20,433 bases of DNA, from positions 1 through 20,433 of the forward strand of contig NW_025955568.1 of NCBI RefSeq assembly GCF_022376445.1. Reading direction: 5' to 3'. Each line of letters opens with the position of its first letter. Position 1 is the stretch's first letter. The notes under the pieces are model-generated. The model searched no databases and was not told where the DNA came from. It was given only the letters and a program-made list of their open reading frames with translations. The stretch comes from Fomitopsis serialis. Its lineage: Eukaryota; Basidiomycota; Agaricomycetes; Polyporales; Fomitopsidaceae. The translations under genes and the position numbers were made by a program. Below are positions 1 through 9,504 of the stretch, one piece after another.

Positions 1-1120
1 GCGCCCACGGGTTGCTCGACACAAGGGTCCGTGACGCAGCCACCAGAGCTGCCGTGATTCGGTACAGTGAAGAGTTCCAAATAGCAAGCAAGTTCGCGTC
101 CTTCGTAGCTGTGGAACGAGAAGAGCCTGTCGACGCCGACGACGTCACCGTTGTCGGTGATTTCGATGCAGAGCTGGAGTGGGGCAAGGATTTGTTCGAC
201 GATCTGACCACGCCGATGAACGGAGCCTATGATAAAACAGGTGAGAATACAGCATGTCATATGCATCAAAAAAAGGGCACGGACTCATCCAGCATCGGGA
301 GCAGTCTCCGACGTTGGGTGGAGACCCAGACGTCTCGCGCCAACCAACGAACCTAGTCGAACACGAGACATGGGCGTATCGCATGGAGAATATTCCATGT
401 CAGCAGACCTTTCCAGGCAACGGACACGGCGTTTTTCTCAACCAGTATCGTTCAGCCCGAGCTATCATGTTCCCTCGTCACTACCGAGAGGTCCTGCACC
501 TGCTATAAGCGGACTTGAATCGTATCAAGAGGAAGACCCTGACGACACTCCAGGTCAGGAAGAGTACGCTGCCAGAGGCCCCTCGATGGCCAGAACCGCA
601 GCCCGAAGAGGTGCATGACGAATTAGACGATGTCGACTTTCTCAGAGAAATCATGAGACACCGGGACGCCTCGAAGGGGCCAGGTCCGTTCGATTCGGGG
701 ATAAACAAGATCTTGCAACACGCACGACGGTCGTCGATGCCAGCGCCTTCACTATCTGCTGAACATCGTCCACCGAATGTTATGCCCAACAACGACCCCA
801 TCACGGATATTGCGAGGCTCCAAAGGTTTGACGGCTCGTTCGAGCTCGACAACGCCTTATGCAGCATCATTTCCCCGGACAAGCTATCCCTGGACGGCTT
901 GAGGGCGACCATTCCCATCTACATTCAGGCTCATCCCAGAGGTCCGCAGATGTGGGCGACAGTCCTAGCGATGGCGTACCTGCGAGCGAAGGTCGGGAAC
1001 AAAGCAAATATCTGGGGAGGGCTCTGGCAGAAGGGGAAGAATTACGTGGATAAGTGCCTGCATGGAGGGACCGTCAACTTTGAACAACTTGTGACGGACG
1101 CTGGTCAAATAACATCGTAG
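1..1120 (+). CDS. VIT/vWA-domain-type protein, C-terminal part (5' end outside window)
   Basis: I read this as the C-terminal part of a fungal protein with a vault-inter-alpha-trypsin (VIT) and von Willebrand A domain. The frame is open from base 3. Early on it reads IASKFASFVAVEREE, the kind of strand that follows the vWA domain in this family. Near the end PQMWATVLAMAYLRA and IWGGLWQKGKNYV resemble the family's conserved C-terminal helices. A 52-nt intron is likely at 241-292 (GTGAGA donor, CTCAT branch, CCAG acceptor). The next frame (293 onward) is Ser/Pro/Arg-rich linker. Getting from that frame into the final one needs a second intron, best placed at about 445-553 (CTGAC branch near 539, CCAG acceptor), but its GTATCG donor is weak. 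From 554 the frame is open to the TAG at 1118-1120. The family call rests on remembered patterns. A frameshift instead of intron 2 cannot be excluded. Confidence 0.6.
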
Positions 1121-1265
1121 CTATGTGCCATTATTAGCAGGAATATTACATACAATGACTGCACCATGATGCCTCAGTACGAACCTTGTAATTGGTAAGT
1201 TATCAGGCAAGTAATATGTTCACGCTACCACGTCCTGAGACCTAGGGACCAAGCCACGGTGGGAG

Positions 1266-1998
1266 CCGGCGGTATGACGGTCGTTATCGCGGAAAAATAC
1301 TTACACTTACGCCTTAGTTATCGCGTAAGATTTGCTACTTAGTTGACACGTGACCCGTACACCTCGGACTTAGATTCGCTCCGTTTCGTACACTTGGTCT
1401 CTACAATAATGGATATTTCTGGCCTTGTTAACACTGTATATAGATTACAGTGAGTCACAGATCCGTTGTCTGCTCATGCTAGATCACTTGATTCTGCTTC
1501 GAGGGCTGGTGAATTGCCTAATGCGGAATCATTAGCCAATTGTGGCAACTCTGTCTGCGGGCCTTTATGCGCGCTGCTGTTCATTGCACGGCGAATCCGG
1601 AAGCCCACTAATAATTCTATAGAAGGGAGTCTGTAAACTTCCTCTCAGCATGTCATCCTCATGACCCTCATCATCGACGAGACGTATGGCCCGGGATGCT
1701 TCAGTAGAATCTCCGATGAGAGCCATAGTCATGAGCCTGTGGTTCTCACTATATCGAAGAGAACAGGTGATGCAACACATAAAGAAGGCGTATGAAATTT
1801 ATGAAGAGACATTATACATGAAAGAGAATAAGGGGAAAACGCCTGGCGCAGCGGCCCTGGCAGGCGCGATGTTCATCCCGATTAGGCAAGTACCGCATCG
1901 GCGCGTTCGGACGGGCGCCAATCACACTAAGTTCTAAGTCGGGAAAGTAAGACTTGCCGGTAAGTATTTTTCCACGAAAACGTCACTCATACGGCGGG
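1266..1998. mobile_element. MITE-like element with imperfect terminal inverted repeats
   Basis: Bases 1266-1317 and 1948-1998 form an imperfect inverted repeat of about 50 bp. The core GGAAAAATACTTAC is identical in both arms. The outer ends also pair: GGTATGACGG on the left, and on the right arm read backwards CCGTATGAGTGACG. The 630 bp between hold only short open frames with no recognisable protein. A size near 730 bp with paired ends and no transposase fits a non-autonomous DNA element. I could not find a convincing target-site duplication, so the exact ends are uncertain. The element fills most of the gap between the vWA-type gene and the PRKRIP1 gene, where I see no other feature. Confidence 0.5.
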
Positions 1999-2145
1999 TT
2001 TATTGTTGTCGTAGGAGAGGGAAAAGCCTGAAGTACATATCAGCGCCAACTTATGTAACGTTTAACCTTCAAGCGATCACGATGCACACCGCGACGTCCC
2101 CCGTACTACACGAAGTATTGAATTAACTGACAGAGATCGACTCAC

Positions 2146-3067
2146 ATGAGCAGGTAAGCTTCACGATTTCAGCCGAGGCGTACAGAGGCAGCAAGATCCA
2201 GTGTACGCAGACGAACGGGCACCACGAGTCTGGTCCGCGACGAACCTCAGCCTCCTAATCAAGCTTCATATGGCGCCTGTCGCGACTCGCCACAGGCGCG
2301 TTCAAGTCACGGGCGTCTCATAGGCATTCATCTGCCTTCCACAATGTCGGCTTCACCCCTCCAACAACACAGACCACCGGCACCAGCACCAGCCGCCATG
2401 CGCTCAACGCCGTTGACAAGCAGCGTGCCCAGCTCGAAAGGCTCCTCAAAGACCCCAGCAAGCCAGCTTATGTACCGCCTCCGCCAAAGGAGAAGTCCAT
2501 CCGGCCAGCGCGGGAGATGATGAAGAACGTGCAAGGGTCAAGTGCGGGAGCGGGCAGCGGAGAGTTCCACGTCTATAAGGCTAGCAGACGGCGAGAGTAC
2601 GAGAGGTTGAAGATGATGGACGAGACGGCGGAGAAGGTGCGCCTGCCTTCGCCACACCATCCACTTGATATGCTTAACGATGTGTTTGCCAGGAAGCCGA
2701 GACGTTGGAATTTGAGCGCAAACAGAGAGAGCGAGAAGAGCAGGCGGAGGCGAAGACGGCTAAGAACCGGACAAAGAGGCAGAAGAAAAAGGAGCGCGCA
2801 AAGGGCAAGGGCGCGGAGAAGGACTCAGGAGTCGGTGCAGGGGGTTCCGCAGACGTTACAGACGTACCCTTGAAAAAGCGACGGCTCATCAGCGGGAAGG
2901 AGCTTATCTTCCGACGACCGGGCGAAGAGAGCGATGAGGATGAGGACGTCGGGCCCGTGCCTGCGCAGTCGATTGCGGACGCCGAGGACGATCTCACCGC
3001 AGATGCAACTCGTGCACCGGTGATAGACGCACCACGGATCACCATACACGAAGAGGATTCTCTATGA
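2146..3067 (+). CDS. PRKRIP1-family nuclear/spliceosomal protein
   Basis: This is a fungal member of the PRKR-interacting protein 1 family (DUF1168). In animals the protein is nuclear, binds double-stranded RNA and belongs to the late (step II) spliceosome. The signature is complete: LLKDPSKPAYVPPPPKEK, then MMKNVQGSSAGAGSGEFHVY, then KASRRREYERLK. A basic helix follows with TAKNRTKRQKKKERAKGK, and the tail is acidic (GEESDEDEDVGP). Proposed exons are 2146-2153, 2324-2636 and 2693-3067, giving 231 residues. Intron 2 (2637-2692, CTTAAC branch, CCAG acceptor, phase 0) is secure. The start is inferred. No ATG lies in frame between the in-frame stop at 2256 and the conserved part. ATGAGCAG followed by GTAAGC at 2146 gives the right phase into the AG at 2322-2323. 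An alternative upstream exon is possible. Single copy, with housekeeping appearance. Confidence 0.88.
2154..2323 (+). other. Inferred first intron of the PRKRIP1-family gene
   Basis: A GTAAGC donor follows the short ATG AGC AG exon. CCTAATC at 2253-2259 is a plausible branch site, and the acceptor is CATAG ending at 2323. At 170 nt it is longer than the other introns in this window. It is proposed because the conserved protein frame has an in-frame stop at 2256 and no ATG after it. Confidence 0.5.
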
Positions 3068-3773
3068 TGTTTGCGAGCGTTGTTTTTGAGTACCCACTGG
3101 GCTGGTGAGCACGTTTGTCCCATTTGTATCCCTTGATCATAAACTGACGTTCAATCCTTCAGAGACCTTGATGTATGGTCCCTGTATTAGTGGTCCGTTC
3201 TTTCCTGACCGGTCTCTCCGCTTGCACTCTTCCAACCAGGCTTAGGCCGTCCCAATGTTCGGTGACATTGACTCCGGCACCGTTCATCTATTGGGCGGAG
3301 CGTTTGCGCTTTTTATTCAGCGCTCCAGATATGATGGCCTGACTCGTCCGAGGATGGGGGCCATGGAGGCATGGGTGTCCCACGGCAAAAGTTGAGAGCA
3401 GCGCCGGCTCGCCCGGCCTGTCTGAGCAGCGCCAGGAGGAAAGCCGAAGTGTCTCGTGCGTAATTCACTACTACGAGTCCCCGGTTCCCTGTAAAACCAC
3501 GGCATGCTTCAGTCGTCAGAGAGGCGTTCCATCCAGCTCCGGAAATAAACGCTGTTCTCGCGATCGCACTTCCGTCAAAACGCCAACTGGGTTCATCACG
3601 GTCAACCGAGACATTGTAAGTATCTGCCTGTGTTTGACGTTGGTCCGAATCCGTAAACAAGCTTGAGCTGGGGTTGCCTCTGTGATTCTCAACGTACATA
3701 TAGATACAGTTCCATGCGCGATACTGCAGCCTGTCACTTGTGGCTGTAGCGGCAACTTCGTTGCGCCGACGCC
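3068..3773. other. Intergenic stretch without a recognised gene
   Basis: This lies between the stop of the PRKRIP1-family gene and the stop of the minus-strand metallo-beta-lactamase gene, so it is a convergent 3'-3' spacer. Minus-strand open frames of up to 156 codons occur (3313-3783). They are rich in low-complexity Arg/Ala/Pro and resemble no family I know. I see no RNA gene, repeat or clear regulatory site. Confidence 0.6.
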
Positions 3774-5234
3774 TCACTTCCACCTATTCGCCTGGTTCCC
3801 CTTCTCCAAGTATTTCCACCTCAAATGCTCCTTCACACCCTCCGCCTTCCACGCATTCGCCTCCTCCGGCAGCCACCTCACCCGCCCCTCACCCACACCC
3901 TTCACATCCGCATCCAAGCTCCCATCATGGGCCAGGATCACCCACACGTCCGGCCTCGCATCGAGCGCACGGACGACCTCGAGGGTATCGCGCGCCCTAT
4001 CCCAGTCATGGTGAACAGCAACAGCGCGGTCCGCGGGCGCGAGGAAAGGCGTGTCGCGAGCGCAGGCACGCAAGGCCGCGGGGACGAGTGGCTCGAGCGC
4101 TGCGGGAAGAGGGACGTGGAGCGAGGGCCGGAGCATCGCGGGGTGGTGTGCGGCGTCGCCCGCCATGAGGATCCAGCTCGCAGACGGCGAGGGCGTCGTG
4201 CGGGCCAGGCCGAGCATATGACCGACGCAGTGCTGTGGGGTGATGTATTAGCTTTTCACGGCACTCGAGTGGATTATGCGCGAGACTCGGAGACGCACCC
4301 CGGGCGCCTCGAGGAGGTAGAAGCTCCCGTCGCCGAAGTAGTCGTAACCCTTCAGGCCGGCAACAATGGGTGCGTCGTCGGCGAAGGGGATCTCAATGAC
4401 GTCACGTCCGAGGAAGTCGGATTCTGGGAGCATAGCCTCTGGGTTGAGAGGATAGCCAGGGCGGTTGGCGGCCTAGCGGAATGATTGGTATTAGTGAGGC
4501 GGGCGCGTAGGTGTTTGATGGGTGGAGCTATGATGAGAGTATAGATGAATCACCTGGGTGCCAGCACCTACGACGAGCGCAGTTGTTGGAGGGAAGGTAG
4601 ACGGATTGCCGACGTGGTCAATGTGAGAGTGACTGGAAGCGATGTAATTAGTCTACCCCATGAATGAAGGCCGGAGAAAGAGCGTAGCGGTGGTACAGCA
4701 GGGTGGCAGATACTTGCCTCCAGATGACAGCATTGATATGCTCTAGGTCGATCCCATGCTTGACGAGGGTCTCTGCGACATCCGAGTCAGGACCGTATTC
4801 GGCCTGCATCTTGCCACTCGCGAGGGTGTCCTGCCACGTCTTGGAGGCGGTAGAGACATCCTTACGGACGCCAAGGTCAAACACAAGTTTCTTGCCTGCG
4901 TGAAAACGATATGAAGTACAGATGTGCACGCTACACAGGGACATACGTACCGCTAGGATGTTCGATGAGGAATGATTTTGCCGGACCGGTGAGCCTAGTG
5001 GACGATTCGTCTGCGAGGGAGCCTGTACGAGTAAATGGGCTCATGTGAATACATGCAAGAGATAAGTAGCCTTTGTTGAGAGTACGCACCGGGCGCAGCA
5101 GAGAAGAAGATCGCTGAGGGGGCCGAGAGAGAGTTGATAGCGTTGAAGACCTTGACAGAGACCGTAGCGGTCGAGGTCGGGAAGGTGAGCGAAGACGGCG
5201 TGACGGAAACAGACATCTTAGGCTCTGTGGACAT
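3774..5234 (-). CDS. Metallo-beta-lactamase-fold hydrolase, six exons, intact
   Basis: An intact MBL-superfamily gene, close to the fungal group resembling N-acyl-homoserine-lactonase-like hydrolases. Its substrate cannot be read from sequence. Exons on the minus strand are 5234-5090, 5022-4951, 4895-4718, 4632-4554, 4472-4299 and 4232-3774. They join in frame into 368 residues. All metal ligands expected for a dinuclear zinc site are present: the HSHIDH motif at residues 133-138, His221 in PGHCVGHM, Asp242 in MAGDAAHH, and His318 in ILAHDGS. The N-terminus (VSVKVFNAINS) lacks a signal peptide, so a cytosolic enzyme is likely. Intron 3 (4717-4633) has a GC donor, GCAAGT. Exon 5 carries SDFLGRDVIEIPF and YDYFGDGSFYLLEAPG. 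A broken paralogue lies at 10244-11620 on the same strand. The start ATG at 5234 is favoured over the one six codons later because it is first and sits about 50 bp from a TATA box. Confidence 0.9.
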
Positions 5235-5281
5235 CAGTGAATGGTGTTACTGCAGTGACTCGACGCAGCGAGGATGTAACC

Positions 5282-5287
5282 TATATA
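5282..5287 (-). promoter_or_regulatory. TATA box of the metallo-beta-lactamase gene
   Basis: TATATA lies 48-53 bp upstream of the ATG at 5234, inside CTATATAGG on the minus strand. That spacing leaves room for a short 5' UTR. No comparable TATA box is visible upstream of the dead second copy near 11620. Confidence 0.55.
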
Positions 5288-5481
5288 GCCCTTCGCTGCC
5301 CTCCCCGACTCACTCCGAAGGTTTGCCGGACGTGGGCCGCAGAAGATGACTGATTGCTGCTCATTGCTGCCTAAGCTGCAAAACAAAGTTTGATATGTCT
5401 GACAGTAGCACTGCGGCGTGAGCGCGCTCTGCGAAGATGTATGTACTCATGGGTACTAGTGGGAGACCTGTTCCGAGTCTT

Positions 5482-5516
5482 CGCGAGTCGCGAGTCGCGA
5501 CCCGCGCGTCTGGCAC
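5482..5516. repeat. Cluster of TCGCGA-type palindromes
   Basis: TCGCGAG is repeated in tandem just before TCGCGACCCGCGCG, giving overlapping self-complementary hexamers in about 30 bp. It lies in the 580-bp gene-free stretch between the MBL start and the RMT2-like exon. It may be a binding site or simply CpG-rich promoter DNA. Confidence 0.35.
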
Positions 5517-5535
5517 ACTACTGACGCGTCGTGAT

Positions 5536-5580
5536 CACGTGGGGACGCGTTCCTTGATAGAGTGATCCCGATCGTCAATC
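5536..5580 (+). repeat. E-box-containing repeat, left arm of an inverted pair
   Basis: The segment runs from TCACGTGGGGACGCG to TGATCCCGATC. A similar segment lies in inverse orientation at about 6020-6066 (about four in five bases equal over 38 bp, by eye). A third relative in plus orientation lies at about 17970-18020. All three contain CACGTG and GATCCCGAT. Two of them sit just upstream of the RMT2-like exon starts at 5945 and near 18120, so the simplest reading is a duplicated promoter element. Terminal repeats of a small element carrying the orphan exon are the alternative. Confidence 0.45.
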
Positions 5581-5814
5581 GCTCCCGTCACGGCGGACGG
5601 CCAATCTGTTCAACGTTCAACGATCCACAATAATGCCAATATTCACGAATACCGTGCGCGACGGCCTGCCACCAAGTCAACGATCCGCAGTGCCATTGCA
5701 ATCCCCACTCACAGACGATACCGCTCACTCTAGCGCCCTCGCTTCCTCGCTGACCTTGCCAATGGGGCGACCCAGCGGCTTTCGACGGTCGGGCAAAGAA
5801 AGCGGATGACTCAC

Positions 5815-5945
5815 AGCGGTGCACCGTCCTCGACCATGTGCCGAACGAGTGCGAGGGGCTGCTGCTCGAGGATGGCTTCGACGAGGGCCTGGCCGAACGC
5901 GACGAGCGCGTCGACCTCGTCGTTGCCCGAACCGTAGTCAGACAT
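5815..5945 (-). pseudogene. Orphan first exon, RMT2-like (protein arginine methyltransferase 2, ankyrin N-terminus)
   Basis: On the minus strand an ATG at 5945 opens 43 clean codons. They end in ALVRHMVEDGAPL and a perfect GTGAGT donor at 5814. The pattern EVDALVAFGQALVEAIL followed by VEDGAPL resembles the first ankyrin helix pair of fungal RMT2, where a Trp-Tyr-Gln-Asp segment comes next. No exon of that kind follows in the 570 bp down to the MBL gene. The exon is therefore either a captured or truncated 5' fragment, or the start of an unrelated short transcript. It stands head-to-head with FunK1-1. Relics of the ankyrin segment that should follow occur near 13190 and 18190, next to other FunK1 copies. 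The RMT2 assignment is from remembered family patterns and needs a profile search. Confidence 0.5.
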
Positions 5946-6541
5946 CCCGGGAAAGGCGAGAGGGCCGCCGTGGAAAGTTTGGACTGTGCGAGGAAGTAAA
6001 CAGTTGCTGGCGGACGGCGTCGATCGTCAATCGGGATCATCCCCGTCAAGGGATGCGTCCCACGTGACCGCCTAATGCGTCTTCGACCAGGCGTCGACTG
6101 CCAGTGCTAGTGAGGGCTCTATGACTCAGTCCTCCTCGGCTCTGCTACGCGCGCGTCGCGACTATCCAAGGGACAGGCCCCGTGAATAACGAGAAGAAAG
6201 GAATAGCCCAATCCCAGTCAAGACAGATCTCGGCCCCACTGCGGACGGTATCGCTGGTATGCCTGGTTTTGTTCTTTCGGGGTTCGTCCGAACATTTGGT
6301 ACTCAGGTTCGGAGGCGAAAACAGTCCGCTCATCAGTGATCAGTGCCCTCACGTGCACCGGTTTCGCTCCTTGTGCAAGAAATTGCTCTACGTGGTTACG
6401 CATCTACCACATTCACCACATCGTAAGCACCGTTGCCGTATAGCTTCACAATCTGACGGGTAATTTTTTCGACCACTGATAGGCATCGGACACCACTTTT
6501 CAAGCGAGGGTTTTCGATTGCTTGAAATCGATTGGACGCCT
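5946..6541. promoter_or_regulatory. Divergent promoter region between the RMT2-like exon and FunK1-1
   Basis: This 596-bp gene-free stretch separates two divergent start codons. It contains the inverted E-box repeat (CACGTG at 6060-6065, GGGATCAT near 6032) close to the RMT2-like start. No TATA box is clear on the FunK1 side. The equivalent region between FunK1-2 and the next relic (17722-18120) has the same arrangement and the same repeat. Confidence 0.4.
6020..6066 (-). repeat. E-box-containing repeat, right arm of the inverted pair
   Basis: Read on the minus strand it runs TCACGTGGGACGCATCCC and then GATGATCCCGAT. This matches the plus-strand copy at 5536-5580. It lies 75-120 bp upstream of the RMT2-like ATG. 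Confidence 0.45.
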
Positions 6542-9333
6542 ATGTCGCTCTCTAGCACGAAGAGAAGGAGGAGCTTCAATACAGACTCAGATGACTCGGA
6601 CTCAGACGAAGACGTGCTATCTGGTGAGCATCACCTCCACTACTCACCCCCCATCCATCACGATGGCAGACCCGACGATTTTGGACGCCAACAAACTCAC
6701 ACCTCACTATGCGTCGGTTGGTGGTGCTAATACGCTTGCAGCCAACAGCTCGGCTCAGCATGAGCTCCTTAAACCGGAGCTTCTGGGACACGTCAAGTAC
6801 GACGACCCTTCTGTCTTCAGGCGTCTTCGAATTTATGATGAAGCCGACGCCGACATCGATCACTGCCACGAGAAGTACCAAGAGGTGCAGGGGCAGCACC
6901 TCCGTAGGCTCCGCCAAATCGCGGGGGAGCTACGCAAGGCTGTAGACAAGGAGGGCAACATACATTACCAGTCAGTCGAGAAAACGCCGAAGAAGATAGA
7001 GCACGAGCACGAGAAGATGATGTACGATCCATTGGTGGGTGACAACTCCGAAACCCCAGTGATTGCTGTTAACCACCGCTATCGTTCCATTTCCAGACCG
7101 CCATCTTCACATTCTTGCAGAAATTTGGAAACGACAATGTCGGCGCGCTGCGCGAATTCAAGTTCGCTGCCGATACCGCCGTGCTCTTACCCCCGAGCCG
7201 TTCCGCCGAGGCCTATACTCCAAGTGTCGCTAAATTCCGCCCCGATTTCAACCTGCTCGATAAGACTGCAGATGGTCCTTTCTGGGATACCTGTGCTGGA
7301 TTCGCCGAGATCAAGGTCAAAGAGGAGGAGAACAGTCTTCCCCACACTGAATCGTCGATAAAGCCAGCGATCCTCCAGTGTGCGGATTACGCGCGATACC
7401 ATATGGCCTTTCGGCCGTTCTGGATCTTCAGTGTCACACTTCTCATCACGGGCACAGTCTTCCGGGTCATGATCGTGGACCGCGATGGCGTCGTTCTCTC
7501 CCCCCTTCACAGCATCTACGACGACAACAAGAGCCGCGATCCCGAGCGTCAGCCCGACGCAAAGACCTTCGTCCGTGTTGTCCGCGCACTCACGCGGCGC
7601 CTGACGGACTATCAACTGGGGCAAGATCCGTCTGTGACGCCAGTGACTCGCGACGAGCTTAGTGGATACTTGCAGGAGTCCTCTATCCCTGCTTCCGTCG
7701 AATCCGTTATTCACCTTGAGGGCGGAGACTACTACCCGTCCTACCGCATCAGCCGCTTCGGTAACGATTGTGGAACGTGGTGTACGGTCGGGCCACCGAT
7801 CTGGGTCTCCCTGTCGCTCCTCGGACGGGGCACGGAGGTGTGGCGTGTGGTCGAGCTCTACCAGTCGGGGGGAAAGTGGGTTCTGACGGGCGACATTCAC
7901 ATATTGAAGTCCGCCTGGCGCAACCCTCTGAAGTTGGCCGAGACGGATGTGTATAATGTGATAGCGGGGCTCAAGCGCGAGGCTGATGACGCGGATGAGA
8001 GGACGAAGTCCGCGTCCGGAGCCGCTGAGCAGGACAAGAAGCCCACGTTCCCTGCGGGTATCGCGACGCATCGGTGTGGCAGCGATGTGTTCTACTACGA
8101 GGATCCTCGGACGTGGTCGAAGATCACCACTGCGCACCTCCGAGGTGACGTCGACGATCCGAACCGTCCTTCCAAGGCTCTCCATCGCATCATACTCTCG
8201 ATGGTCGGACAACCTCTGTGGAAGTACACTGATGAGCTCCAGCTGCTCAACGCGTTTTACGCAATCGTCGAAGGTGTGTGCTCACGTCACATGTACAGAC
8301 CGTCTCCGTCAGCTCACGATGCTTCAGCGCACCAGTATCTATGCGAGAAGGGAATTCTTCACCGCGACATCAGCGCTGGCAATATGCTACTCTGGCCGGG
8401 TGGCGCTGCTGCGGGCTTTCTCTACGACTTCGACATGGCCGACGTCGTACGTTCGTTGGCTGATCACCTCATCACCCAGGAAGCTGTTGATCCTGTCCGG
8501 AGAAGTGGCAATTCCAGGAGTGGCAATCTCGTGATGACCCAGGGGAGCGTTCGATCAAGGGTTGATTATACGACATCGAGACAACAAGGAGTGCCTGTGA
8601 CGGTGAGTGATTAAGTGATTCGTCTCTTCCTGTTGTACTGACGGCAGGTGCTTCTAGGGGACACTTCAGTTCATGGCTTTGGAACTGCTTCAAGCTGTTC
8701 ATGCTGGAATTCCAATGCCGCATCACTCTGCACACGATCTTGAGTCGATTGCGTATGTCCTGGGCTACACAGTCTTGCGGCGTCTTGTCACTACTCCGGG
8801 TTGTCCAGAAAGCCTCGACAAGGTCTTCGACACTCATTTTGGTGGCATGACAGTTGAAGCCATAATCTATGAACGAGCTAATGGACCACAGCCACTCTCC
8901 TGGGCTTATCGTCACAAAGATGATCAGATCAAACAATTTGCCCTAGAGCATATGTCATATGCTCTTAACACACTGTTCAGGTCACTGCGAAGAAAGCTGG
9001 CAAGATTCTATACAGCTCAGGAAGACAGTCAAGAAGATCAGTACGTTTCCATGTCCTTGTCTGAGTATAATGCAAGTTGCTTGTCACTTACATTCATTAC
9101 TTGCCATATTGCTAACCGTTTGTTAGGTCCATGAGGATGATCAACATGATGAGGAGCGCATAACTCATGCATTCTTCTTGAAGTTGTTGAAAGAAGCTAT
9201 CGACACATTGCATCAATATCCATCGATGGTGAAGAAGTTCGATCCTGAGCTGGAAACCTTGAGGCCTCTGTCTACAGCTCAGTCAGGCTCTGACAAGCCT
9301 TCCAAGAAGAAAGCCAGGGCAAACAAGAAGTAG
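6542..9333 (+). CDS. FunK1 fungal-type protein kinase, copy 1, intact
   Basis: A complete fungal-type protein kinase (FunK1), a divergent serine/threonine-kinase-like family of mushrooms with unknown substrates. Exons are 6542-6623, 6742-7034, 7097-8273, 8328-8602, 8658-9071 and 9127-9333. They join in frame into 815 residues. Residues 1-27 are a basic then Ser/Asp-rich head. Residues 28-125 are charged and helical. The kinase part shows GILHRDISAGN with catalytic Asp531 and Asn536, then YDFDMA (residues 550-555) in place of DFG. GTLQFMALELL at 610-620 is the typical FunK1 segment after the activation loop. The Lys-rich tail KPSKKKARANKK suggests nuclear targeting. The first exon was chosen because copy 2 has the same phase-1 GTGAGC donor and the acceptor CTTGCAG is preceded by GCTAATAC. 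Intron 5 (9072-9126) uses a GC donor. Intron 3 is 54 nt with no stop, so it could also be read through. Confidence 0.9.
7375..8660 (+). repeat. Gene-conversion-like tract shared with FunK1-2
   Basis: From the CTCCAGTGTGCG junction to the end of intron 4 this stretch is nearly identical to 16915-15620 on the minus strand. Intron 4 (55 nt) differs at 2 positions and intron 3 by a few substitutions plus a GT insertion. Outside the tract the proteins drop to roughly 60 percent identity by eye, and introns 1 and 2 cannot be aligned. Confidence 0.75.
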
Positions 9334-9504
9334 GATAGTTGGAGATCACCAGTTAGCATTTACATGGAATAGGAGATGGATAAATTGAGATATGAAAAAA
9401 TGGGAATGTGTACCAATGGAATGGGCTGTACAACTAGCCTTGCTCCATCTGTGAATCATATATTGCATGATTGATACTGCTCGACAACAGCCATAGCATT
9501 GACA
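9334..9504. other. Convergent spacer after FunK1-1
   Basis: Non-coding, A-rich 3' flank of FunK1-1 (GATGGATAAATTGAGATATG and similar). It is recognisably related to the inverted segment 19986-20106 after FunK1-3. I see no gene here. Confidence 0.5.

Noticed and set aside
1686..1937. 83-codon frame inside the MITE-like element
   Set aside because: No recognisable domain, no transposase motif, and it ends within the right inverted arm; kept only as part of the element.
3313..3783. 156-codon minus-strand frame overlapping the end of the MBL gene
   Set aside because: Low-complexity composition, no family resemblance, and it overlaps the MBL stop region.
7187..8212. 341-codon open frame on the minus strand across FunK1-1, with a 307-codon counterpart at 15996-16919 across FunK1-2
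   Set aside because: Both lie exactly antisense to the FunK1 exon with correct splice sites and kinase motifs. Their Arg/Val-rich composition is typical of a shadow frame, and their similarity follows from the conserved sense strand.
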